This document shows, in pieces, positions 36,903 to 49,586 of a stretch of DNA of 64,000 bases (positions within the stretch are counted from its first letter, which is position 1; each line of letters opens with the position of its first letter). The notes beneath the pieces were generated by a model that was given only the letters and a program-made list of their open reading frames with translations, was not told the DNA's origin and did no database searches. The position numbers and the translations under genes were made by a program. This DNA comes from Epichloe hybrida (taxonomy: Eukaryota > Ascomycota > Sordariomycetes > Hypocreales > Clavicipitaceae): contig JAFEKR010000022.1 in NCBI GenBank assembly GCA_019022495.1, forward strand, positions 62,001-126,000, written 5' to 3'.

Positions 36903-39900
36903 TGTTGGAACAAAGGTGATATCAATCGCGCGTCGCAGCCGCAATTACCCGGCAGAAGCTCGGGCCGCGCACAGACCCCACATGTGACCCATAACCTAGC
37001 ATGTTAATTAGCTAGGAAATATAAGGACATAAACGCGTAACCCCTTTTCCTTTTATATATTATAACTTCTAGCTTTTTACCTCTCTTTTCTAAGAACTTA
37101 ATCAATTATAATAACAGATAACGTAGCCTAGAATAAATAATTAATAATAATACTATTCTTTAGGCTTACGACTATATTACATTAAATTTAATACCCTGTG
37201 AATCTAACACTAATTAGTAGTTACCTTCACAGATAACCACGCAGTCTTCGAACACCATAGATTAGTAAGGTTAATTAGAAGAGGTAGCTTATCTAACGAT
37301 GACTTACCCTATGTAATAGGAGGGCTATGTTTAATAATAAGTTATGCTAATAGAAAGGTATAATATAGCTCTCTTCTTACTTTAGTATTAATATCTATAT
37401 CTATATAGACTCTGAAACAATAAAGAAAGGTTTAATGCTAGTAGCTAAGCTATCCCCTTATCTTTCTTTGTTATGCGTTTTATTATGTATTTAAAGTCAA
37501 CCGCCTTGCCTCGTAATCCTTTATATCTAAAACACGTTATATAATCATAGTTATACCCCTTTTCTTCTTATATCACAAGATTTACCTCCCCTAATTAATT
37601 AGAATGTTAGATGCAGCTAGACTATCTAAGACCTCTAGTTAATTCAGAGTTCCTAGTGAGACTAATAGTTATAATAATACTATAGAAGGTGTTAAAATAG
37701 GAGATAATAACAAATACCTTAAAAAAGGAAAAACCCCTGTCTACACTAACCTATACCCTTATATCTCTGTAAGGCTTTAATAACATATTATAAAAAAACT
37801 ACTCTAATAAATAGGAAGTTCTAAATATAAAGAGATAAAAACACCTAAGGAAATTAGTCTCTATATCCTTATAAAGACTAAATAATATAAGGAGTAAGGG
37901 TTATTTAGAAGAACACTATTCTCTGAATTTAGTAATAACTTCTATAGATAGTTAAGGGATAAGTTTGTAGAAGGGAGAGACCTTTTATAGAATAAACTTT
38001 AAGACTATCTCCTTTATAATAGAGTGTATATAACTATTAGAAAAGGCACTAAGATAGTAAATAACCTTAAAGAAGTAGTAAACTAAGAAGAATTTAGATT
38101 TTAGACTCTTAAAGAAATTAAAAAGGCTAGGAAGAAGTATATAGGCTTTTAAAAAAACCTATAGAATAAAGAGTTTTTCTATAATCTACTAGATAATAGT
38201 AATATTAAAACTAGGTAACTTACCTTATTACCTTGTTTATTAGTATAATTACTATTAAAAGGATTAATAAGCTAGACTCCCCTAGGAAGACTAAGTTAAT
38301 CCCCTCTAGGAAGGCCTAGTTAATCTCCCCTAGGAAGGTTAATTAACCTGGAGTTAAGACTGCCTAAGGATGCTATTTGTAAGTATCTATAAGTAACTCC
38401 CTTACCTATACCTTTACTAGAGGTAAGTTAGTAGTATTACCCTATTAATACTACTAATAATACCCCTAAGTAGGAGAGTTACTAATAGAGGCAACCTACG
38501 CTATCTAGGGCTAGTAGTACCCCTATTAGTATAGCTTAAAGAGCTATAATTCCTCCGTCCTAATATAAGGAAGAGAAGGATTAGAGGGAATAATAAGCCC
38601 TAAGGGTACTACCTATAAAGCTACCCTCTTACTTCCTAAAGACCTTACTACCCCTTCTATAAATACAAAGGGAAACACCTAGAGGACCCTTATAGACCTA
38701 GAGACCTTTACTAAAGTAAATTATTAACCTATCTAAGGTATACCCTAAAGAATAACTCTATGGCGCTAATAACTACAATATCCTTAAATTAAAGCTTTAA
38801 ATATTCCATAGAAAATATAAGTTACTTAATATCTAGCCTAAATAAGCTAGTTATGCTTTTAAGGTTATACTTAAAGGTAAAGTACTATAATACTATACAG
38901 ACTACCTCTCTAAACCTAGATAACCATAAGATCTCCCTATGCTTATTAGCTATATAAGAGAATAATTTAAAACTAAGGATATATAGTAAAGATATCTGCT
39001 AGAGTAGAATAACACTTCCCTACAAGAAATAGCAAATAATAACCTAACTAAGTTAATAATTAAATACTTTAATAAACTTATAGAAAGACTAGCTATCTTG
39101 TAATAAGTAGTGCCTAAAGTAAGCTAAACTAAAAGGGCACTCTAGAATTAACTTATTAAAGCCTATTATAGTATTCTAGAGTGCAAAGGAGTAATTATAG
39201 ATCCGCTAGATAGACTATAAGAGTTCTATAAATAAATCAGAATAACCCTTTATCTTATTAAGGAAGAGAAGAAGAACTATTAATAGTTCCTAACTAAAGC
39301 TATAACCCTAGAGTAATTCTAGACTAACTAAAAATATAATAGGACTAGAAAAGAGACCTAATACCCCTTAAAACCATAAGGAAGAGGAGGTACTCCTTGC
39401 ATAAAGAAGTGCTATATATATAGCAAGGAAGGATGCTAGTTATCTAAGCACCCTAAAGAGAACTATAAGAAGGCGTTTTAATGCTTTAAGAATTATTACC
39501 TTATAGATTTGACTAATAACTTATATTATTTATTCCTTACTTAGTATAAGGGAGAACATAAGTCCTAACCCCCTATTAATAATAAAATCGCTTAGTATAT
39601 GAAGAGCATTGGATTTAATAATAGCCCTAATAATATAGATAGGCTAGTACCTATAAGCTTCTTTACTTATAGAACCTAGATTAATAGCGAAAGAATAGTT
39701 TAATTCTTAATAAGGTAAGCAGCTTATTATAGTCTAAGTAAAGAAGACCTCTTTTAGCAGGAACTCGTAAATAAAGCCCTAGTAATGTTTATATTAGAAG
39801 ATCGCTATTCCTATGTAATATTCTAAGGGATTATGCCTAATACAGGAGCTGCGAAATTCTCTATAGTAGGGCACCCTTAATTTCTTACTTTACAATATTA

Positions 39901-42900
39901 AATACCCACATTACAGCTTAATAAATTAACAGGGAAGAAGGCATTAGTTAGATTCGGCGCAGGAGACCTAATTATCACGCTTAGAGTGGCTAATATACCT
40001 ACTCTCTTTAGAAATATTCTCTTTTAGGTTATCCCTATAAACACTCTATTTCTCTTATCCCTTAATAATATAGACTATCTAAAGATTAACTTTAACATCT
40101 CTAAGAACACACTATAACAAGGAAATATTAAAGTACCTATTATACGCAAATAGGGCCACGCCTAGATGCTTCTTACACAGAAAGAAGAAGCAGTTGCTTA
40201 GAGCTACCTTATAGAAGGTAAACTATAGCAATTACACCGCTGCTTTAGATATCCATTAATCTAACATCTACACAAGGTTCTCTATAGATTAGGGCACGAC
40301 ATTAATATTAAAGCTATTAGGGAGCTAATAAGAATCTACCACTAATGCTAAATACATGTAAATAGCCCTAATTACTTTAAGTTCACCCTTAAGGACAAGT
40401 GTAGCTTTAATTATAAAGTAATAGTAAATATCTTCTACCTAGATAGTAACCGCCCTACACTCCACGCTATAGATATAGCTATAGCGTTTAACATAGCGAA
40501 ATTCCTTAATAATATCTCTATAAAAACAACCTAGGAAGCCCTCTAAATATGCTAGATTAATACTTACCTAGGCTCCCTAGACTTTATTATTATAGACACT
40601 AGAACAAACTTCCACGGCAATAAATTCAGACAATTCACAGCTTTAATATCAATTTTAATTAAGGAAGTCCCTATTAAGGCACACTATAGCATAGGGAAGG
40701 TTAAAAGGTATTATAGGCCGCTCTAAAGAGCCTATAATATAATTAGACACAAATACCCTATAACACTAGAACCCATTACCCTTTAAATAGCAATTAAGGC
40801 CCTAAATAACACTACAGGCCCTAATGGCCTTGTCCTAACTCTCCTTATCTTTAAAGCCTACCTATAAATAACAAATAAGTCCTTACTATTACCTAATATT
40901 ACATAGTATGTAATTATAGTATAAAAGGCTACTAAAGAGATTAAGAGACTTTACGCTATCTAGAAGGTCAATAAGGCCCTTACTAAACGTAATAGCCTAG
41001 ATACCTTAAAGACCCTTAGTTTACTACTTAGATTAAAGGTTAAGGTCTAGTAAGAAGGTAAGGGATAGGTAAGTCTATATAAGCTACTAGTAATTACTAG
41101 AGAAAGCTATACACTTAATATACCTAGAGGCCTAAAGACCTTTAAGTTAATATCTATTAAGCCTTAATATAATAATCCTAGTATAAAGAAGATAGCAGAG
41201 CCTAGTGAAAAGAAAGGAGAAAAAGGGCAAGAGGCCTATAATAAGAATACAGTGCTACTAATACTACTAAAGCAAGGACACGGAAGGCTATGGAAGAACC
41301 CTCCTATAATGCCTTAAGATACTAATACCTTCCTATTAGTAAAAGAATATAGTAACCTAGCTCTTATAATCAAGCTATATAAGGAAGGAATTATTAAGAC
41401 CCTAGGCAAACTATTTAAGCTATTAATAAAAGCAAAGATTAATGCTCTAATTAAGTAAGGTGTGTTTAAATTTATTATGTTTAACAAGGAAGAACATAGT
41501 AGGATTTAAATCTTTAATTCCTAAATTATTAATAAGATTAAAGGCAAGATAATAGAACCCTACAAAAAGTCATGCCTTGTGATCTAAGGGTGTAAGGATA
41601 AAGGGAAACAGGCTATTCTTACATAGGCCCTAACGATTTAACGCGCAAGCTAACGTCTTATCCTCGCGATAGCCCTATTAGTAAGATTAAGGAAATTTCT
41701 TATCTAGCTAAGAGATATCTATTAGGCTTATATATAGGCCTATATATTACTAGAGCAGCTAATCCTAGCGCGCTTGCTAATTTAGATATAGTATCTCTAC
41801 CTACCTAGTATAATCTTAAGGGTTATAAAACCCCTCTATAGGCTCGTAGAGGTAAGAACACACTAGTAGGTTATATATTATAAGCATTATAGAGAGAACC
41901 TCTAGATAGAAACCTCTACGTATAATCCCTACTTGCTTATAACTACAAAGGAAAGCCCTAACTTTACTTACGTTAGTATATAGACTAATAACATAATTAG
42001 CCTCTTAGACAAGAAGTTCTCTAAGAAGGAAAAGACCTAGCTTACTATAGTAGGCTTTAATACAAAGCTAAAGTAATTCCTAACTTAGGACTACTCTCTT
42101 ATGTTTAATAGTGGCATTATCTCGCTAGAGAATAATACTATTAAGATCTAGTAGAAAGGGCAGAGCGATAAGTTAGAGTTAGTTCTAATAACTAACTTAA
42201 AGCGTAAATACGTTAAGTAAAGGGCCTAAGGCGCTTATATTACCTTAATTTGCTAACTAGAGGCTTACTTTAACCTATCTATTACTATATAATACTAGGA
42301 GCTAACCCTAGAGGACGTGAAAGCCCTTAATCACTGCCTAAAGTGGTAAATAGATTACCTAGAGAGAGGTCTAATGTTTATCCTAATTAACCTTAAGAAG
42401 GCAAAGCTCTTTACCTTTATAAATAAATCCTTTACTAATAACTAGGACCTATTCTTACAACTAGGATATATACTTGTCCTAGTAAATAAAGACTATACTA
42501 ATAGTAAGTTTATAATTAAAGGTAATATTATACACTTTAGCTTAACAAAGAGCAAGAGAGTTACGTAAAGCGTGCTTGCCTTAGAAGTCTATAGCATAGT
42601 AGCTAGTGTTAATATAGCTTATGTAATTATAACTACCCTAAACTTAGTTACTAACTAACTAAAGCTCCTAAAGATCCTAGTTATTGTATATACGGATTCA
42701 TACTCCTTATATAAGTGCCTTATTAAGCTTAGTATAATAAAGGAGAAATGCCTAATAATTAATATTATAGCCCTTTAATAGTTATATAAATGCTAAGAAC
42801 TCTATAAAATCTAATAAATTAACAGAGAGAATAACCTAGCTAATGCCTTTATAAAGGCATTACCTAATAAAGCCCTTAAGAGCTTTATCTTAACTAACTA

Positions 42901-43709
42901 GATAACTATCTAGATAGAGGGATAGGTTACCTACGTGTAACACACGCGTAGTAAGAGGAAAAGATAATCCTCTAGGAGGGTAGCCATAGGGACAAGATAG
43001 TAATACGTAGGGGATTTACGCCCTTATAGTTAATATCCCTAGTAGCCACAACTATGCTAGCCTACTAGGCCCTCCTAGTGGACTATAGAAATTAATAGTA
43101 GTGCGTAGGAGGATAAAGGTGTTACTAAGAAGGAGGAAGATATTATATACGCGCTATGGTGCGGTATATGTGTTATTTTGAGGAAAAGAAGGGATTTAGA
43201 AGGACTTACTTATCCTTATATAGGCTTATAGGCTAAGTAAGAGTGTTATTTCCCTTTTATTAGTAACCATATGCCTAGACAGGCTATAAGTTCTTTTCCT
43301 TATATCCCCTGTTAATTATATTCTTAATCTATCTTTCCTTTTTTTATTTCTATAATTAATATCACGCGTTAATAATCATATTAAAAGAGAGAAGTTCTAG
43401 TGTTAAAACAAAGGTAATATTAATTACGCATCGCAGCCGTAATTACCTAGCAGAAGCTTAGGCTACGCGCGGACCCCACACGTAACCCATAACCTAGCAT
43501 ATTAATTAGCTAGGAAATGTGGGGATATAAACACGTAACCCCTTTTCCCTTTATATATTATAACTTCTAGCTTTTTACCTCTCTTTTCCTATAACTCAAT
43601 TAATTATAATAACAAATAACACAGCCTAGAATAGATAATTAATGATAATACTATTCTTCGGGCTCACGACTGTATTACATATTAAATTTAATACCCTATG
43701 AATCTAACA
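36903..43709 (+). mobile_element. CopB-1: Ty1/copia retrotransposon, 6807 bp
   Basis: LTRs 36903-37209 (307 bp, TGTTGGAACAAAGG ... GAATCTAACA) and 43401-43709 (309 bp). Flanking pentamers differ: AATAC (36898-36902) and ATAAT (43710-43714); the right one is the complement of the site used by CopB-2. Polypurine AAAAGAGAGAAG at 43383-43394. Primer region CTAATTAGTAGTTACC after the left LTR, as in CopA. Confidence 0.9.
37604..42940 (+). pseudogene. CopB-1 gag-pol polyprotein, 1778 codons plus stop, nonsense-mutated
   Basis: ATG at 37604 (MLDAARLSK); zinc knuckle (KKCYIYSKEGC, Cys at residue 603 on), protease PNTGAAKFS (Asn at residue 746), and RNase H (VYTDSYSLYKCL, near residue 1696) all lie in one frame ending at the TAA at 42938-42940. 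RT shows TNN (Asn at residue 1462) where this clade has QTDD, with the Gln codon now a stop. Gag, protease, integrase, RT, RNase H order is copia. Loss is by TpG to TpA and CpA to TpA, not by indels. Confidence 0.88.
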
Positions 43710-44705
43710 ATAATATATATACTATTTTTTTAATATTAAGCAAATAAATAAATAAGCTTTAAAAGTAAGTTTAACTATTTATACTACTTTTAGCTTACTT
43801 ACTTAGTTATATAGTGTTTCTTAAAGTGGGTCTAAAAGTGGGTCTTATTAAACACTAAAAACCAAGTATAATCCCTTTTTATAGTTATATAACTTTAGCT
43901 AAGAAGAGAAGGATATATAAAAGTGGGTCTAAAAGTGGGTCTTGTTAAACACTAAAAACCAAGTATAATCCCTTTCTATAGTTATATAACTTTAGCTAAG
44001 AAGAGGAGGATATATAAAAGTGGGTCTAAAAGTAGGTCCTATTAGTTATACTATAAGCCTAGTATTATCTCTTTACTTAGTTATATAATTCTAGCTAAAA
44101 AGAAATATATATACAAAAGTGGGTCTAAAAGTGGGTCCTATTAGTTATACTATAAACATAATAATCTCTTTACTTAGTTATATAATTTTAGTTAAAAAGA
44201 GAGAAATATACTAAAGTAAGTCTTATAGTTATATTAGGACTTACTTTCTATTAGTATAAAATTATAAATAGTATAATATTAAAAACATAAAAAAGAAAGG
44301 AATTTTATTTTATTAATATTTTAAAAAACCTTTAAATACTAAATAATTAATAAGTCTAGCTTTTTCTATAGTAATTTACTTATAAATACTTATATTTATA
44401 TTATATTAATTTATTACTTATTTATTTTTAATTAAACTTTAACACTAATAATATTTTAAGTTATATAAGTAATAGAAGTAATATATATATATAAGCTATT
44501 ATAAGCTATTATAAGCTATTATAAGCTATTATAAGCTATTATAAGCTATTATATTAACTATATATACCTTATAATTAAGGAATTTACTTAAAACTAAAAA
44601 AAAAGAAAAAAAAATACAAAACAATACAAATAATACATGTATTGTATTATATTGTAAAATTTTGGATGTATTGTATTGTGTAATGTATTGTATTGCAATG
44701 CTCTG

Positions 44706-45558
44706 CTCGCAGGTCCTTCCTTTTTTTTATAGAAGGGAAGTCTTCTGTAATCGTACACAAAGTAACCTAAAAGGAATCTATAGTGATAGAGCCGGGCTCA
44801 TAACCTATTGAAATGTAGGGAGCTAGTTACCAGCTGCCAGCTGGCAACAGCTATACAAGTGCAAGCTCTACGGTCGGGGACCGATAGGGCCGCAACGTTA
44901 AATCAATTAACGTAACGCAACGGAAGGTTGTGGCAGTTATTAACTAATAGAATTCGATTTAGATTACTTTTATGATATCTTATAGAGTAATAGAATTGAT
45001 TTTAGATACGTTGTACGGGCAATGCGGCTGTTGTTAGTTAAGAGGACTAGCTATCTAGCTAGTTGAAAAGATCTTCTTCCTCTCATAGACTTACTAACCA
45101 TATTGGTGGATCTGGGCCGCCAACGGGGTCTTACGGGCCACTTTTGATTTTCCGCAAAATTCATTTGTATGCAAAAACCAAAAAATCAACTTACCACTAT
45201 ACTATCTAGCAACCCGTATGCACCAACTTTTAGTCCAAAAAATAACCTTGCATAAAAAGAAAGTCCTATCTTCAAGCTTCAATTTGCTATATGTGAAACT
45301 TTTGTACGACCTCTAGATAAAGAGAAAATCGTTGTTAAAGATAGCTATAGGGTAAGTTATGTGTAGGGTAACCTGCTTACGTCACCCTAGCTTACCTAAT
45401 TACTAGTGGCGTGGTTGTGGCCACACTTGTAGCCACAACGTAATTGACTAATTAGTCATCCACACGGTCGGTCGCAGCTGTCAGACTTGCAAAGCAAGCT
45501 AGTAATAAGAAGGTTCTTTAACTAGAAAAAGGGCTAAAAATAAGTCTTATTTTTAACA
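44706..45558 (-). repeat. Outer CopC-2 5' leader fragment and 5' LTR
   Basis: 44706-44805 is the last 100 bp of a CopC leader with the intact primer site GGTTATGAGCCCGGC (minus strand, 44791-44805). 44806-45558 is a 753-bp LTR lacking part of the CAGCTG-rich segment near its start. Right flank AAGAT pairs with 25120-25124. Confidence 0.88.
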
Positions 45559-45563
45559 AAGAT

Positions 45564-48500
45564 TAATGCCTTTATTAAAGGTAACCCCCTACGAACCCTA
45601 AATTATTATATTTAGCGCTAGATTAGTAGTTATAAGAGAAATCCTTTATATGCTTACGGAACTTAAAGAGCTTAAATTTTATATACTTAACATAGCTACC
45701 CCCTTTCTTTTCTTAATTACTAATATAGATAAAATATAAGTTAAGATTAATAACCTTACTAACATACTTATCTAAGGTAATAAGACTATACTTATTATGT
45801 GATAATAGGGCTATCCTTAGTAGTTACTAAAAGCAAAAGAAATAGTTGCCTTCTACCTTTTAGAAGGAGATATCTATTAATTATATTATTAACTTAGTTA
45901 CCCTTCTGTTTAATGACTTATAAAGATCCTTTACTAAGCTAGTCACGAAGTTAAACGCTAGGTAATTAAGGAATTAACTAAAGTCTACCACTATTACTAG
46001 ATGTATAGAAAGGCCCCTAGTTGATTTAAGTTTTTAATTAAAGATAACCACGAATTCAACTATAAGATTATCATTAATATCATATAGATCGATAGCTAAC
46101 TAGTGCTTTACATTGTTAATTTAGTAATATTATTCTAGGTAGCCTGATTCCTTAATCTAAAGAAGTAGAAGGCTTGAGATATCTAGGATATAATCCGCAA
46201 ATGTTAGATTAATACTTATCTTAGACCTCTAGATTAGATTATCCACGATGCTAGTAATAACTTTGCTTCCGCTAAATTCAGGTATTATGCTTAATTAATA
46301 TTAATTAAAACCGGTGAGATACTAATTAAAGCCTATAATAGCATTAGAAAGGTTAAGAGATACTATAGACCTCTACGCTAAGCCTATAATATTATCATAG
46401 ACTTAATTAGAACGAAGCTTGCGCTAGAGTAATACCTCTAAATAGCTATTAAGGCTATTAATAACTCTATAGGCCTAAATAGTATTATCCTAACTATACT
46501 AGTCTTCGGAGGCTACCTATGGATAATAGATAAGTCATTGCTAAGCATCTTTATTATTTAATATACTAAGGTAATTCGTAAGGTAATGGATAAAGTCTAA
46601 TGTCTTCTAGCTTCGTAGTAAGTCTATAATGCCCTTAGAGCCTAGAACGGCCCTAATATAGCGCCTATATATTAGCTACCCCTATAGGCTAATATATATG
46701 TATAAAGAGAGAAAGGTAGCTAGCATAGCCTATATAAGCTACTTACTACTAATAGAGAGACTTATACTATTAATATGCCCTATAGCCTAGCGAAGTTTTA
46801 CTTTATAGTAGTAAAGCCTTATTACAAAGACCTATATATTATAGAGGAACTAGAGTAGTAGGAGATAAAGCCTTATAATACACTAGAGCAGTAGGAGATA
46901 AAGCCTAGTAATATAGAGGAAGAAGTAATTATATAACTAACTACTACTAATAAAAGAGATTCTCTAATAGAAGATAGTAAAGAGCTATAGACACTAGCTA
47001 AGAGAAAGTAAGGGAGACTAAGAAAGGCCCTTATAGTGTAATTTATAAGTGCGGGAGAGTCTAATAAAGAGGCTTATAAAGTCTAAAAGGCCCTAAGGGG
47101 AAGCTATTAAGTTAAAGACTTATTGCCACGCCCTAAAGGAATAAAAGTAAGGAAAAGAAAACCTTATAGCCCTAAGAAGGACGTTAGCCTAGTTTAGCTC
47201 TATATACTTATAAATAAAGATTAAGAGAAGGCCTTTATTTAAGAGGTTATAACTAGAGGGATGCTAAGTATAGCATTCCTTATAGTAAAGGAAGAGGCTA
47301 ATTAAAACCTTACCCTTTAGCTCTACTAAGAAGGAAGGATTATAACCCTAGGAAAACCCTTTAAGCAGTCTAATTAAGCTAAGATTAATGCTTTATAAGC
47401 TTGTAATGTGTTTAAATTTATTAAGTTTAACCTAGCAAAGCACGGAGGTTATAGAATCTTTGATTCTTGTATAGTTAGAGAAATCAAAGGCAAAGGAACG
47501 GACTTGCTATATAAGAAATCCTGCCTTATTATATAAGGCTATAATAACAAAGGAAAGGAATTCATCCTAACGCAATCGCTAATAATTTAACAAGCAAGCT
47601 AACAACTTATCGTAGCTATTACTCTATTATTAAGAAAAAGAGGCATTTACCTTTAGATTCGCGATATCACACAAGCTTACACTTAATCGCACACGGTGCT
47701 AATAAGGCTAATTATTATAAGATTACTAAAGCAAATTACATATCTCTTTCTAGAAGGGACTATAATTAAATTAATTAGACCTCTTTACGGGATCACAGAG
47801 GCCAGAACCCACTAGTAAGCAACGTACTTCTGTCACCACAGGGATAACCTTAATATAACGACTTTAACCTACAATCCCTGCTTATTAATTATAGCTCTAA
47901 ATAATAAGAACCTCTTTAGCATTATTAGAATATAAACTAACAATATATTAGGCCTAAGTAATAATAACTTCTTCTAAAAGAAAAAGAAAGAGCTCCAGAA
48001 GGCTAATTTCATAGCTAAAGAAAAGTAATAATTAACCACTAAGAATCCCCTTATCTTTAACAGGTGCATCTTAACCTAAAACACTAATAATTCATTAATC
48101 TTAACCTAGAAGGGCTAGAGTTAGAAGATTAAGGAAGTTAATCCTTAATCCCTAATAGTAAAGCAAGACTACATGGAATAATAAGCCTAAGGAAGCTATA
48201 TCATAACTATATGTTAACTAGAAGCTTCCTATAACCTATTAATCATAGCTTAACACTAAGAACCCTTTACTAAAGATATTACACGCCTTAATAAACGCCT
48301 TAAATAGTAGATTAAGAATTAATAATGTAAACTATAATACATTCCTTTAGTTCTTAAAGAGGTAAAGCTCTTTGTGTTTATAGATAGATTGCTTGCTAAT
48401 AACAAGGATTTAAGCTCATAGATTAGATACGTAATTATAATTGGCAACGAGATAATGCAAGACGATAATACCTTTATTATAAAAGGTAACATCATCACAT

Positions 48501-48889
48501 ATAGCTTAACAAAGAGTAAGAGAGTCACTTATAGCGCGCTTACCTCCGAGTTATATAGCATAGTTTAAGGCGCAGATATTACCTACGTAATTTCCATAAC
48601 TTTACATTAGATCACGGATTAATTAAAGATGCCTCAGATTCCTATAATTCTCTATACTAACTCTTTTTCATTATATAAATATCTTATAAAGCTAGGAACC
48701 ATAAAGGAGAAGAGACTAATAATTAATATTATAGCTCTTCGTCAATTGTATAAGAGGCATAAGATCTACGAAGTCAGGTGGATTAACGGCAATGATAATC
48801 TGGCAGACGCGATAACTAAATTATTACCAAATTTATCACTTTCCTCTTTAATTAATTTAAACGAATTAATAATTTATATTAAAGGATAG
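45564..48889 (+). pseudogene. CopA-1 pol: protease end, integrase, RT and RNase H remnant
   Basis: Reads through the protease tail (ATPFLFLITNID), integrase zinc region (SHEVKR, VYHYY), core, and RT with IRIQTNNILGLS (QTDD changed to QTNN) near 47925. The C-terminus 48629-48889 is still open: RNase H end with YTNSFSLYKYLIKLGTIKEK and RWINGNDNLADAITKLLP, the copia TDSxSLxD and ADxLTK motifs. Stop-rich elsewhere. Confidence 0.82.
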
Positions 48890-49084
48890 GTAAAGAGACC
48901 TATAATATTAAGGGATAGGAGCTTAGGTAAGGACTAATAGATTAATTTAATTAACTAATGCCGTAATGGCTAATTAGAGCAGCGGATTCCTATTAAGGGA
49001 TTCACTAGTGTATACTTTCCTTTAATCTAATTTTTATTATGTTTTTAAGCTCTTTAGCTATAAAGGAAAAAGAGAGATTGCTAG

Positions 49085-49340
49085 TGTTAATTCCTTTAGA
49101 TCTTTATTAGTTTAATTGTAGCTAAAGACTAGACTAATTATGGGTTTGGCGCGATGCACGCAATATGATTGGCTGTATTAATTCGCCACCCCCTTTTGTG
49201 CCTTACATACGGATTTCGCTCACTTTCCTAGCATCTAGACTTTCCCTCTCTTCTCTCTCTTTCCTAGCTAGCTAACTAACTATTATTAACTTCAATTATA
49301 TGGGATTTATTACCTACGCAGGACCTTGGTGCAACTAACA
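49085..49340 (+). repeat. CopA-1 3' LTR
   Basis: 256 bp, ends GTGCAACTAACA; followed by the duplication ACTAA and then the right arm of P1. Confidence 0.9.
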
Positions 49341-49586
49341 ACTAAATTATATATAAAAATAAGGATACTATAATTAGATTACTTAAAAAAACTACTATAT
49401 ACTAAATTTATATAATACCCCACTTTTAATTTTCCCTAACAATACATTGTATTGTATGTATTGTATTGTATTGTATTGTATTTTTAATACAATACAATAC
49501 ACAATACAATACATAGGGCAATACAATACAATACAATACATCGAAGGGCCAAAAAATACAATACAATACAATACAACAATGCTCTG

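Larger units (their letters stand above)
36469..44705 (-). mobile_element. P4: chimeric pentamer-ended element (TGTAT subfamily) split by CopB-1
   Basis: The left end TAGAGCATTG (36469, C to T) is preceded by ATTAGAGT; the right end CAATGCTCTG (44705) is followed by CTCGCAGG, so the 8-bp flanks do not match. Left arm 36469-36902 equals the reverse complement of the P5 right end, including its flank. Right arm 43710-44705 equals the reverse complement of the P5 left arm. About 600 bp of internal P sequence is missing between the arms. Best read as two P copies joined through CopB. Confidence 0.85.
25125..45558 (-). mobile_element. CopC-2 outer copy (minus strand) with a foreign segment inside
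   Basis: 3' LTR 25125-25956 and 5' LTR 44806-45558 are flanked by a matching duplication AAGAT (25120-25124 and 45559-45563) in CopA-1, so they bound one insertion. A second, inner 5' LTR lies at 31479-32324 and is followed by CopD sequence. The stretch from somewhere in the CopC-2 body to somewhere in CopB-1 therefore does not belong to the original insertion (see findings). Confidence 0.75.
13915..49340 (+). mobile_element. CopA-1: Ty1/copia retrotransposon, inserted in P1, heavily nested
   Basis: 256-bp LTRs at 13915-14170 and 49085-49340, TG...CA ends, with a perfect 5-bp duplication ACTAA (13910-13914 and 49341-49345). The empty site is preserved inside P5 near 61125-61135, confirming the insertion. 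Own sequence: 13915-15330, 17171-18246, 24620-25124, 45564-49340. It is interrupted by P2, CopC-1 and CopC-2 with its contents. Downstream of the LTR is CTAATTAGTAGTTA, shared with CopB and so probably the primer-binding region. Confidence 0.88.
11991..49586 (+). mobile_element. P1: hAT-like pentamer-ended element (TGTAT subfamily), split by CopA-1
   Basis: Ends CAGAGCATTG at 11991 and CAATGCTCTG at 49577-49586 are perfect 10-bp inverted repeats. They are flanked by an exact 8-bp duplication GCGGTAGC (11983-11990 and 49587-49594). Its own DNA is the arms 11991-13914 and 49346-49586, about 2.16 kb once CopA-1 and one copy of its 5-bp duplication are removed. Arms hold CAATA/TGTAT arrays (about 12000-12135, 13655-13725, 49440-49581), a 10-bp tandem array, and repeated modules with paired GACCCACTTTT boxes. 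No coding capacity. CAGAG termini with 8-bp duplication are hAT hallmarks; placing it in that superfamily without a transposase is inference. Confidence 0.85.

Noticed and set aside
11991..49586. A single 37.6-kb giant transposon (Starship-like) with CAGAGC ends and 8-bp duplication
   Set aside because: Its size is explained by CopA-1 and everything nested in it; removing CopA-1 leaves about 2.16 kb, the usual P size. No captain-type recombinase or cargo gene is present.
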